A DNA stretch of 7,784 nt from Nitrososphaeraceae archaeon (GCA_025449515.1 JANWJI010000076.1:1-7784), one strand, 5' to 3'; shown: positions 1 to 6,679, counted from the stretch's first letter. Translations and numbers: made by a program. The notes: a model not told the origin generated them from the sequence alone.

Positions 1-1
1 A

Positions 2-377
2 TTTGGAGACTATCTTATGTCTAGATTGACCAGAACACAGAACAGGGAGTTGTCATTTAGATGTATTACCTACAATATGCATAGGCTTACTAATCTTGTA
101 ATATTGATGATGTTTTCTACATAGCCGCAGGAATTTAAAGAATTCGAACAAGAAAGTCCTAAAATTGAAGTAGAGTATAATAATCTGGTAGCAGCTGCAG
201 TTAATGCTTTTAAATAACTCTCCGAAGGATAAACGTAAGCAGAGAAAGAAAAGCAAGGATGAAAAAGTGGGTAAAATAATCCCAATAAATTTCGTCTTCA
301 GTATTCTCGCTATTTTAATTACCCTCAGGATTTATAAAAAAACTTATTGCCGTAGTAGTTATGCCTTAATTGCTTGA
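2..377 (+). pseudogene. C-terminal remnant of a DDE-type (IS4/IS5-like) transposase
   Basis: Reading from base 2, the frame gives FGDYLMSRLTRTQNRELSFR and then CITYNMHRLTNLVILMMFST, ending at TAG (122-124). The pattern FG-x-x-L-x-S-R, then an E/R-rich turn, then RC-x-x-YN-x-x-R-L, resembles the C-terminal end of IS4/IS5-like DDE transposases, where it follows the last catalytic acidic residue. The same frame stays coding-like after TAG (EFKEFEQESPKIEVEY, NNLVAAAVNAFK) to TAA at 215-217. Dropping one A near 212-214 continues it as NNSPKDKRKQRKKSKDEK, open to TGA at 375-377, though the hydrophobic last 30 codons may not belong. The catalytic core would lie left of the window. Two independent lesions make it non-functional. 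The family call is moderately sure; the exact IS family is not. I see no clear terminal inverted repeat. Confidence 0.55.
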
Positions 378-417
378 AAAATCGATAACATACAAAAATG
401 GTAAGGATATAGTCTTG

Positions 418-658
418 TTATGTTAGGGCGTCATGGAAAATAATTCCGAGTGTGTGTCGCTCTCCATCATGCACTTCGCTTACGCCATGTCTAATTTGTG
501 CTCGAAAATATCCTTTGCTACCTTTTATCCTCATATTAAAGAATTGTTCAGCTTTCTTTTACTAAAAGCTTCCAATAAGCAACATCACTGACATTTTTAT
601 GTTAATGGTATAACTGTTCATCTGTAGATAATCCATAATTATTCTATCTCTTAATTCT
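418..658 (-). pseudogene. Decayed C-terminal fragment of a probable 2-oxoglutarate/Fe(II) dioxygenase
   Basis: The best piece is 558-418: 46 codons, KKAEQFFNMRIKGSKGYFRA continuing to RHGVSEVHDGERHTLGIIFH and a TAA stop. The pattern H-G-V-x-x-V-x-x-G-x-R-x-x-L-x-x-x-F is the end of the double-stranded beta-helix fold of prolyl-4-hydroxylase-like oxygenases, where the His is the last iron ligand and the Arg binds 2-oxoglutarate. Upstream, one frame over, 628-551 reads STDEQLYH, a stop, then HKNVSDVAYWKLLVKES, probably earlier parts of the same protein. Stops at 646-644 and 604-602 and the frameshift near 555 show it is dead. It begins right after the stop of the PDZ-protein gene. The first iron ligands (HxD) are not present. 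The family assignment rests on one motif and is tentative. Confidence 0.4.
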
Positions 659-2332
659 TTACAGTCTAGCTACCATATTTAATATTTGGTTATTTCTATT
701 AACAACTAGATTTAACAGGTCGCCTGGATGTTTTTTCTTCAATTGTTTAATAATGTCCATAGCTCCATCAATCTTATGTCCATCTACTGCTATAATCACA
801 TCGCCTCTTCTTATTAAATATCCACTTTTATCTACATCCAAAATTGAACCTTTAAAACCAGCTTTGTAGGCAGGACTTCTTGGAATAACTAATTGTACTA
901 CAGCTCCTTTGTACTTCATTGGTAACGTCATGTCTTCAGCTATACTGGGAGTTAAATCAAAAGTACCAATTCCAAGTCTTGGCGTATGAGGTATGGAAGG
1001 CGATGATTGTTGTGGTGGTGAAAATAAGGATGATGACGATTTGATGTTATTATGATCACTAGTATTTTTTTCGTTCTCGTTCTTGTTATTGTCCTTGTCG
1101 TTATTGTTATTGTGGTGGTTGCTACCACTATTCTTCAGATTTTGCTGTTGCTCTTGTTCCTGTTCTTTTTGTATATCAGAAGAGATATTAGATTGGGGAT
1201 TGTCTAGTCCATATGCATTATTGTACCCACCACTACTGCCATTTTCATCCTTTATCTGTAATTTTTCCATCATGGATACAAACGACATATATTCAGTATT
1301 ATTCATGTTAGAAAGATAATCGCGTATAGCAGGATTATTCGTATTGCGCCATATTATTATACTTTTAACAACACCTGACTTATTTGCTATTGATAAGGTG
1401 GATAATAAGAGACGGTCAGATGGTGGACTGTTATCAATATAATTGGATGTTTTAGCAGTATAAACAACGTATCTAATAGGTTTATCGTTAAACACTTTTG
1501 AGAAAACTTTTAGATTGTGATCTAGATCTGTTACATTATAGTAATTAGTACTTGCCAGAACTATACCATCGGCATAATTATAATAATGCATCTTTACATC
1601 ATTTGTCTTGAACCCTTCAAAATAGAGAACTGGGTAAAAGTGCAAGTCTTTTCTTTTTTTCTGTAGTGCTTCTTCAAGTTTAGATTTAAGCATAAAATTA
1701 ACATTTTCTTTTGGAACTTTATTATTTTCATTGTTACTCTCTTTGTCATGATTATTATTACTATCATTATCATCATTATTTCCCTTACCTTTATCTGCAT
1801 GTGCACTGTCCTTAGAAAGATTAAAGTCATCTATAACAAACCCATCAAGTGAGGTTAGGTATTTTACTTTAAGTAAATTGAGGTATTCTATCCAACCATT
1901 CCAATCGAAGTTTCCTTTAGGTCCGGCTTCTGAAGGAGGAAGCACTATAATTATTATCTTCAGTTTGGTTCCATCTGCTGATCGTAATAGATTTTCTGTC
2001 ATGGATCTTGCTGCTTTAGACATGAAATCACCCATTGCAAAATAATATTCATCATATCCTTGCTTTAGAATAGCGTTTATTGCATTTTTTTGTTCGGCTG
2101 TGTTTTTGATGGATTCAAGAGGTAGTTGATATGGTGCCCACATTCCAAAGTTTGCGATTTTTGTTATAGGCATAGTTGATTGATTAGTTAAGGGAACAGT
2201 AGTAGTCCTCCTAGTAGTATTATTGTTAGAAAAAAATACAGTCTCGGATAATGAGTCTACATTCTTCTTCATACTTTTGTTATTATTATCAACATAGGAT
2301 AATGATTCATTTCCAAGTACTGGAACAATCAA
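659..2332 (-). CDS. Secreted or membrane-anchored protein: barrel-like domain, Asn-rich linkers, C-terminal PDZ domain
   Basis: 557 codons from an apparent TTG start. Residues 57-345 form a folded region with alternating beta strands and helices (strand KIIIIVLPP; SLDGFVIDDF; HFYPVLYFEGF; RYVVYTAK; SIIIWRN), resembling TIM-barrel, glycosidase-like proteins. D163, D168/D169 and E239 are candidate acidic residues, but I cannot name a catalytic family. An Asn/Asp-rich insert (175-210) interrupts this region and a longer Asn/Gln/Ser-rich linker spans 380-450. Residues 451-557 are a PDZ domain of the HtrA/DegP type: LGIGTFDLTP, then SPAYKAGFKG, then RRGDVIIAVDGHKI, then KHPGDLLNLVVNR. No serine protease domain precedes it, so the PDZ domain probably binds exposed C-termini or partner proteins outside the cell. 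The TTG is unlikely to be the true start, because the frame stays open upstream and encodes a hydrophobic helix (see 2333-2421). The PDZ call is firm; the rest is inference. Confidence 0.8.
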   Translation of the reverse strand: MIVPVLGNESLSYVDNNNKSMKKNVDSLSETVFFSNNNTTRRTTTVPLTNQSTMPITKIANFGMWAPYQLPLESIKNTAEQKNAINAILKQGYDEYYFAMGDFMSKAARSMTENLLRSADGTKLKIIIIVLPPSEAGPKGNFDWNGWIEYLNLLKVKYLTSLDGFVIDDFNLSKDSAHADKGKGNNDDNDSNNNHDKESNNENNKVPKENVNFMLKSKLEEALQKKRKDLHFYPVLYFEGFKTNDVKMHYYNYADGIVLASTNYYNVTDLDHNLKVFSKVFNDKPIRYVVYTAKTSNYIDNSPPSDRLLLSTLSIANKSGVVKSIIIWRNTNNPAIRDYLSNMNNTEYMSFVSMMEKLQIKDENGSSGGYNNAYGLDNPQSNISSDIQKEQEQEQQQNLKNSGSNHHNNNNDKDNNKNENEKNTSDHNNIKSSSSLFSPPQQSSPSIPHTPRLGIGTFDLTPSIAEDMTLPMKYKGAVVQLVIPRSPAYKAGFKGSILDVDKSGYLIRRGDVIIAVDGHKIDGAMDIIKQLKKKHPGDLLNLVVNRNNQILNMVARL

Positions 2333-2421
2333 TATCGAAGCTAATAATACAAATTGCAGCGAGACCAGAATAATAATTGTAATTGCAATTGTCTTTATTC
2401 TGAACTTCGTATTAATTCCAT
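2333..2421 (-). other. Hidden N-terminal signal-anchor segment of the PDZ protein, with an out-of-frame ATG
   Basis: Upstream of the TTG at 2332 the same frame continues with INTKFRIKTIAITIIILVSL and then QFVLLASIL, running into IVPVLGNES. This is a basic n-region (K, R, K) followed by about 24 hydrophobic residues, a textbook Sec signal or membrane anchor. The frame is open up to TAA at 2476-2474 but contains no ATG, GTG or TTG before 2332. An ATG at 2421-2419 lies one base out of frame (ATG GA / ATT AAT ACG). Restoring one base after it would give a 587-residue protein starting at the anchor. Either the gene has a one-base deletion or sequencing error at its start, or it uses a rare start such as ATT at 2416. 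Confidence 0.7.
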
Positions 2422-2442
2422 TTCCTACAAACAGATAGAATG

Positions 2443-2450
2443 ATATAATA
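2443..2450 (-). promoter_or_regulatory. TATA-like box for the PDZ gene (leaderless geometry)
   Basis: On the minus strand TATTATAT lies with its centre about 25 bases before the ATG at 2421. This is the spacing expected for an archaeal leaderless transcript starting at that ATG. It supports 2421 as the ancestral start but is a short AT-rich motif in AT-rich DNA. Confidence 0.4.
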
Positions 2451-2479
2451 TGCTCTACCTGATAAACTCGGCATTAGAA

Positions 2480-2485
2480 TATAAA
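2480..2485 (-). promoter_or_regulatory. Alternative TATA box TTTATA
   Basis: The minus strand reads GGTTTATATTC, close to the archaeal TATA consensus. It predicts transcription starting near 2456 with a leader of about 35 bases before the ATG at 2421. It lies four bases downstream of the 18-bp palindrome at 2490-2507. Confidence 0.4.
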
Positions 2486-2489
2486 CCAT

Positions 2490-2507
2490 TTTCTGATATA
2501 TCAGAAA
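2490..2507. promoter_or_regulatory. 18-bp perfect palindrome upstream of the PDZ gene, candidate operator
   Basis: TTTCTGATATATCAGAAA is a perfect inverted repeat with no spacer and half-site TTTCTGATA. It sits just upstream of the TTTATA box at 2480-2485, where archaeal regulators that block or recruit TBP/TFB commonly bind. Without a loop it is better suited to a dimeric DNA-binding protein than to an RNA hairpin. Which protein binds is unknown. Confidence 0.45.
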
Positions 2508-2560
2508 TTTAAGTTCGTATACAGCTTCTTGCCAAGTTTTTTTCCTACTAACCAAATTAC

Positions 2561-2839
2561 TCATCTATACCGTGGCATAGCTTGCAGCCATGTAATATTC
2601 AGCAATGATGTTGAATAATAATCAATCCTTGCTCTAACCTCCTTTCTACAAGATACGTGCATTGTCCTATCTAAATCAGAATCTTGGTAATCAGATTATC
2701 TTTATTCTAATTCATTATCCAATACACTTAATGCGTGTGTATAGGGACCTGCTTTAAGACTTTAAGATGTTATAGTCCTATATTCTGATAAGGAGTTATT
2801 GTCATTATCATTATCACTATTTGCAGACGTAGCGGCCAT
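2561..2839 (-). pseudogene. Decayed small protein gene overlapping the asparaginase stop
   Basis: The ATG at 2839-2837 overlaps the asparaginase stop as TAATG, typical of translationally coupled neighbours. The frame reads MAATSANSDNDNDNNSLSEY and a few more residues to TAA (2764-2762). It resumes in the same frame as SLKAGPYTHALSVLDNELE, then TAA at 2704-2702 and 2698-2696, and then DLDRTMHVSCRKEVRARIDY. Another frame supplies a plausible missing piece between the last two (NKDNLITKIL), and another gives a plausible end, EYYMAASYATV, stopping at 2567-2565. The original was probably a soluble alpha-helical protein of about 90 residues with an Asn/Asp-rich N-terminus. I do not recognise the family. 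At least three lesions make it non-functional. Confidence 0.45.
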
Positions 2840-3819
2840 TAATCAGATCCAAATGTTATAATGGGTTTTTGATTTTTCTTGGTAATTATTGCTGTTGGCA
2901 TAGACCTTGTATTGCATGCTATACCGAATCTTCCTTTGTGGTCAACTGTTATTATTCCGCCTGTATTCTTACCAAATCTTTTAGTTAACATGTCAATTGA
3001 TTTTTTACTTGATATTCTTGCACTATTTTTTGATTGCATCTGGTCACAGCCGTATTTACATAGACAAAGCCTCATAATATACTCTCCATAGCCGGTAGCA
3101 CATGCTGCTCCTGATTTATTGTCTGCATAGATTCCAGAACCGATTATTGCAGAATCACCTATTCTTCCATGCATCTTAAGCCATATTCCACCAGACGATA
3201 CAGCTCAAGCAACGTTTCCAGCTTTGTCAATTGCAACTGCTCCTACAGTAGAATAATGTTGATAATTTTTTTCTTGCAATGTAGTCGCAGATGGAAGCAT
3301 CATCAAATTGCTATTCTTTTTCCATTTTATTCTAACATTCTTGATACGATTATTATATTCATTTAACATTTTCTCATTTGGCTCACGAGGATATTCTTCA
3401 ACGGTGCTGCCAAATAGCCTTGAAAGTTTAGTTACTCCATCTGAGACTATCATCACGTGATCAGTGCGTTCCATAATTTGTCTTGCTAACTTTATGGGAT
3501 TCTTAATACCCATGACCATTCCTACAGATCCTGCTGAAATATCTCTTCCATCCATAATTGAGGCGTCCATTTCTACTGTCTTATCAACTGTAAGGTAAGA
3601 ACCAACACCAGCATCGAATACGCCACTATCCTCCATGCTTGCTACTGCTGCTTCTACTGAATCCACTGCTTCATTGCTACTTCTCTTTAGCAAATCGAAT
3701 CCATCTGACACTGCAGACTTAAGAGACCTCGTAATTTCATTTGTTCTTTTTATTTTTTGAACACTTGCTCCACCATGTATCAATAAGCCAAAATCAAAAC
3801 TCTTGCGATCAGAAGTCAA
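2839..3819 (-). pseudogene. Type 2 L-asparaginase / isoaspartyl peptidase (Ntn hydrolase) with one in-frame TGA
   Basis: The family hydrolyses asparagine and isoaspartyl dipeptides after self-cleavage into alpha and beta subunits. One frame of 326 codons covers the usual full length: LLIHGGA near the N-terminus, SVEAAVASMED, the FDAGVGSYLT loop (family FNAGxGSxLT), VEMDASIMDG, and the cleavage site HYSTVGAVAID with T191 as predicted nucleophile. After the break come SSGGIWLK, GRIGDSAIIGSGIYAD (substrate-binding Arg and Asp kept) and ATGYGE. The reading breaks once, at TGA 3207-3205, 14 residues after T191, where relatives usually have Ala, Ser or Gly. The pieces on each side share the frame, so a single substitution explains it. 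The break is not at the natural alpha/beta boundary, and restarting at the Met of 3174 would lose the nucleophile. The start is TTG at 3819; an in-frame TGA two codons upstream prevents a longer start. Confidence 0.85.
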
Positions 3820-3850
3820 AATTCAGTCTTGATTTATTCAATCACTCTTC

Positions 3851-3860
3851 TTTTTATAAT
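3851..3860 (-). promoter_or_regulatory. TATA box for the asparaginase gene
   Basis: The minus strand reads ATTATAAAAA. Its centre is about 36 bases before the TTG start, so transcription would begin roughly ten bases upstream of the start codon. This is a near-leaderless arrangement usual for archaea. Confidence 0.45.
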
Positions 3861-3905
3861 TAGCTAATGAGAATGGATGAACTTTATCTTAAGAATCAAT
3901 GAATG

Positions 3906-4318
3906 TCAATCACCAGCTGCTGCTTTCATCAAAATGATAAACTTCAAAGCCAATCTAAATGCATCATCAAATATATCATTATAGAAAGTAGATATCTTAC
4001 CTAGTGTTCCATCGTTTTATCTACAGCTGTATTACTTGATGTTATTATTAATTTGTCAAATTTATCTGGATTGTAACAACTCTCCTCGCCATCTGCTTCA
4101 AAAATCAATTTTCGATATTCTACGTAGCTTTATGTTTTCTATCAAGGAGGCTAGTTAAATCAGGCTAATCGCTAATTCGAAATCTTATCGAGTTGATGTG
4201 TGCTCTTTGTTCCATAAATATGTGGTAATGGTAGATTTTTGAATCTAGGTATGCTTTCTAGGGAATTGCGAAGATATTGATCCAGAAATACACACTTTGC
4301 TAATCTACTAATACAGAC
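3906..4318 (-). pseudogene. Remnant of an unidentified protein
   Basis: One frame, with the stop at 4321-4319 upstream, reads coding-like sequence: LAKCVFLDQYLRNSLESIPR, then FKNLPLPHIYGTKSTHQLDK, ending at TAG 4174-4172. After several stops the same frame resumes at 4129 as SYVEYRKLIFEADGEESCYN and PDKFDKLIITSSNTAVDK, to TAG 4003-4001. Another frame continues from 4010 as GTLGKISTFYNDIFDDAFRL and ALKFIILMKAAAGD, to TGA 3908-3906. Codon choice and amino acid mix in these pieces are protein-like and co-directional. The remnant lies between the coiled-coil gene and the asparaginase promoter. I do not recognise the family and assign no function. The stops and shifts show it is dead. Confidence 0.45.
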
Positions 4319-4370
4319 TCACGTAAATCTCTTTTACTCTCATTATACTTTATTCTTATAGATTATAGAT

Positions 4371-5099
4371 TTAGCATGTTATTTTGGTCATTTCCATTCT
4401 CTCATTAAAATATATTTTGTAATAACCGGCACTCATGATACAGGTTCTTAATTCATTTTCAAATTTCTTTGAATGAAATGTAATGAATCTGTGTTGTAAC
4501 AACTGCTTTAATTCTCTAACTTGCTTTTTTAAATTTTCCTTCTCTTGATCAATTTCAGGATTATACGGTATAGTATCGGTTGTCGGAAATGTTTCTACTT
4601 CCTGTTTTTGTTCTTCTAATTCTTGTCTTAATCTATGAATTTCATCGTCTTTTTCCTTAAGAATTGTATGCGCTACTTGTAGCGGATCATGTTCATGTGT
4701 CGATTCAAATATAGTAGTATTGCCACTAGAAGATTGTTCTGGAACCATCTGTGACGACACAGTCACACATTCTTTTATAACATTCTTCCTTTTTTGATCT
4801 GCTTTTTCCTTTGCAGCCTGTTTAGCATCATCCTTAAATTCGTCTGGAATATTGTTTTGAATAGTCGTTTTAGACCAGATATCAATTAGGTCTTTCTTTA
4901 TTCTATCTCGTATGTCCTCATTGCTAAGAAATGCATCTTCATTCTGTAATGCATAACATAGCTGAGGGATAAACTCTTTTGCCTTAGCCTGATGCTCTTT
5001 CTTTATCTGTCGCAATAATTCATCGTAGGATATCTTTTTATTCTCTATTTGATTAAAGTCTTCTGCTGTAACCATAACAGCATTTATGCGGGCCCGCAT
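4371..5099 (-). CDS. Coiled-coil protein of an expanded ammonia-oxidising-archaea family, function unknown
   Basis: 242 codons, intact. Residues 18-110 are a charged helical domain (KKISYDELLRQIKKEH; KEFIPQLCYALQNE; DIRDRIKKDLIDIWS; NNIPDEFKDDAK). I associate this with a paralog family common in Nitrososphaerales, often near mobile or accessory DNA. A Ser/Thr-rich spacer (110-138) is followed by two coiled-coil stretches (142-170 and 184-203) and a C-terminal globular tail with aromatic residues. No catalytic motif, signal peptide or membrane segment is visible, so it is probably cytoplasmic and may oligomerise or bind nucleic acid. Two starts are possible: ATG 5099, inside the palindrome 5083-5102, or ATG 5075, which gives MVTAEDFNQIEN and looks like the more natural N-terminus. 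With the second start the palindrome would lie in the leader. Confidence 0.8.
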   Translation of the reverse strand: MRARINAVMVTAEDFNQIENKKISYDELLRQIKKEHQAKAKEFIPQLCYALQNEDAFLSNEDIRDRIKKDLIDIWSKTTIQNNIPDEFKDDAKQAAKEKADQKRKNVIKECVTVSSQMVPEQSSSGNTTIFESTHEHDPLQVAHTILKEKDDEIHRLRQELEEQKQEVETFPTTDTIPYNPEIDQEKENLKKQVRELKQLLQHRFITFHSKKFENELRTCIMSAGYYKIYFNERMEMTKITC

Positions 5100-5102
5100 A
5101 AA
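5083..5102. repeat. 20-bp perfect GC-cored palindrome at the start of the coiled-coil gene
   Basis: TTTATGCGGG followed by its exact reverse complement, with no spacer. The ten-base core is all G or C, striking in such AT-rich DNA. It covers the ATG at 5099 and ends eight bases upstream of the alternative ATG at 5075 (minus-strand sense). It could be an operator for a dimeric regulator, a leader hairpin that gates translation, or a recombination or insertion scar. Confidence 0.6.
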
Positions 5103-5130
5103 ATAAAAAAAATTTTTCTTTTTCTACTGG

Positions 5131-5138
5131 ATATATAC
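5131..5138 (-). promoter_or_regulatory. TATA-like box for the coiled-coil gene
   Basis: The minus strand reads GTATATAT, centred about 35 bases before ATG 5099. Transcription would start near 5109, just before the palindrome, so the palindrome would be the first thing transcribed. A second TATA-like stretch (GGTATAAATC) lies near 5150. Confidence 0.4.
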
Positions 5139-5172
5139 GATTAAAAGATTTATACCAGACCTAATCGAATGA

Positions 5173-5401
5173 CGAAGTTATACCAATAACAAGGATATCA
5201 GCGAATATAACCTGAAGGCATTGAATGGAGAATTTCTCGATCTGATACAAATCGTGCTAGAAGAGATACTGTGGAATAAGTATACCACTAGTCCAATAAG
5301 ATATTATAGGTAGTGATGACGGTTATGGTCTAACTTGGGGCTTAGTTGGTGGCTACAAACATGTCAATGACAATTGCCATCCGTCCAAGTTATACTGTTA
5401 G
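5173..5401 (+). pseudogene. Coding-like remnants on the plus strand, unidentified
   Basis: Frame 5173-5313 is open for 46 codons (KDISEYNLKALNGEFLDLIQ, then IVLEEILWNKYTTSPIRYY) without a good start, ending at TAG 5311-5313. An overlapping frame, 5300-5401, reads DIIGSDDGYGLTWGLVGGYK and HVNDNCHPSKLYC before TAG 5399-5401. The Gly/Tyr/Trp-rich second piece looks like the C-terminus of a real protein. The two may be parts of one gene joined by a frameshift near 5308, or two unrelated scraps. They run tail to tail with the HTH gene, whose stop is ten bases away. I do not recognise a family. Confidence 0.3.
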
Positions 5402-5410
5402 CACATTATA

Positions 5411-6391
5411 TCATAATAACGGTAGTGAGGATTGCGACATACCGACATCATATTTATCAAGAATTTCCTCTACCAATTTCTTAGATAGCTCGTCATACAG
5501 TTTTTTCGCCTCATTCATTAGGATAGTCTCATAACTCTGTGTGGTCCAATTATTAGTATTAACAAGATATGATGGCGTATTATGTGTAGCTGGTAAAAGA
5601 TTATCATAGACTATCAAGCTATAGTATTCCGGATTGTTTATTATCGATTGAATTACAGAAGAAATAGCAAGTTTCAGGAGAATTTCTCCATTAGATAATG
5701 TGTTATATACTTTTTCTTTAACGACATTTCTGATCTTAAGATCTTTATCATTTTCGAATTGTCTTACCAAAGCTTCTTCTTTCAATCTCTTTCTTTGCAG
5801 ATCGTTGAGCTTAACCTCTTGTTCCTGACATAATTGACAATAGTTATCAAAAGATTTACCCAATACGTCTAGCTGTATATCATAGTCTTGTAAAGTTCTG
5901 ATTGAACTTTTCGTCATTTCCTCAAGAGACGCTACTTCTAGCTTAAGGTTATGATACTTTTCCTCAAGATGTAATAGATTATTATCATCGGCTAACCTGA
6001 GAATTCTTACCACGTGTTCTGCATTTAAACCCGCTTCTTTACTCAACTTATATAATTTCACAAATGACCATAGATCTCCATTTGTTTCTAAATATATAGA
6101 ATTAAGATCATAGATCTGCTTCAATGCCCAACTTTCTCTGTACAATTGAATTACCTCTGGCTCTCGCAGATCTAATGCAATAGCTACTTCCGTTGGGGAT
6201 TTGCCTTCAGAGAACATTTGATAGGCTTGGGATGAATTAGACATCGTATGTACGCCACTTGCTCTATCCAATATACCTTTAATGTCACGAAGTGAAATCC
6301 TAGCCTCTTTGGCTATTTCGTGATAAGTACTTCCATTTTCGTATAATTCTATAACGAGCTTTTCCTTTTCTCTTCTGTTTGGGCCAATCAA
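5411..6391 (-). CDS. Helix-turn-helix / coiled-coil protein of an expanded ammonia-oxidising-archaea family
   Basis: 326 codons, intact, from a TTG start; a stop three codons upstream excludes a longer version, and homologs as I recall them begin at this M-x-GP motif. Residues 6-45 (REKEKLVIELYENGSTYHEI, then AKEARISLRDIKGIL) form a Sigma-70 region 4 or resolvase-like HTH. Residues 56-88 (MFSEGKSPTEVAIALDLREP) and 106-136 (LYKLSKEAGLNAEHVVRI) look like two further HTH-type helical repeats. Residues 137-215 are a long coiled coil, with CQLC at 185-188. The C-terminal 100 residues are mixed and helical, without a catalytic signature. The likely role is DNA binding as an oligomer. Paralogs are numerous in Nitrososphaerales genomes but their function is, to my knowledge, unestablished. 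A neighbour on the same strand, 4371-5099, belongs to another such expanded family. Confidence 0.85.
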   Translation of the reverse strand: MIGPNRREKEKLVIELYENGSTYHEIAKEARISLRDIKGILDRASGVHTMSNSSQAYQMFSEGKSPTEVAIALDLREPEVIQLYRESWALKQIYDLNSIYLETNGDLWSFVKLYKLSKEAGLNAEHVVRILRLADDNNLLHLEEKYHNLKLEVASLEEMTKSSIRTLQDYDIQLDVLGKSFDNYCQLCQEQEVKLNDLQRKRLKEEALVRQFENDKDLKIRNVVKEKVYNTLSNGEILLKLAISSVIQSIINNPEYYSLIVYDNLLPATHNTPSYLVNTNNWTTQSYETILMNEAKKLYDELSKKLVEEILDKYDVGMSQSSLPLL

Positions 6392-6397
6392 ATTCTG

Positions 6398-6679
6398 TAT
6401 CTAGTACATATATCGAAAATTTCTCCTTTAAGCCATTGTTACCTGATATTTTCGTTTGATTATCATTACTACCATAGTGTTTTGCTATGTTATCCGATGT
6501 TTTCCTTGTTACCAGAGTTACTCTATATTGAACTCAAATTTATGGTCATAATAGACTAAGATTTCAATGATCGTTTCCCCGATGTAGATTGTTTTAAGTC
6601 ATTTTATCCTGATTTTGTCTGGTTAGAGAGTGCGGTGCGTGACAATATGAGATCCAGTTTTGCATGTAGCGATTTGTGA
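6398..6679 (+). other. Open, partly coding-like plus-strand stretch in the HTH/DUF4760 gap
   Basis: The frame at 6398-6559 is open for 53 codons up to TAA (6557-6559) and continues as DFNDRFPDVDCFKSFYPDFV and WLESAVRDNMRSSFACSDL to TGA at 6677-6679. The second part has protein-like codon choice (GAT, AAT, GAT in series). It conflicts with an open minus-strand frame over the same bases, so at most one is a true remnant. No family is recognised. Confidence 0.2.

Noticed and set aside
53..285. Two overlapping minus-strand ORFs of 67 and 71 codons
   Set aside because: They are antisense to the coding-like transposase tail and have Cys/Phe/Ser-rich compositions typical of reversed coding sequence.
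1083..1319. Plus-strand ORF rich in Leu/Ser/Cys
   Set aside because: It is the complement of the Asn/Gln-rich linker of the PDZ protein, whose repetitive codons read as Leu-rich runs on the other strand.
1594..1830. Minus-strand ORF in another frame of the PDZ gene
   Set aside because: Low-complexity Met/Ile run from misreading the Asn/Asp insert; the main frame has a recognisable fold and a PDZ domain.
2879..3366. Two plus-strand ORFs over the asparaginase
   Set aside because: Antisense to well-conserved asparaginase motifs; no independent support.
5346..5534. Plus-strand ORF of 62 codons
   Set aside because: It mixes the remnant at 5300-5401 in another frame with the antisense of the HTH gene C-terminus.
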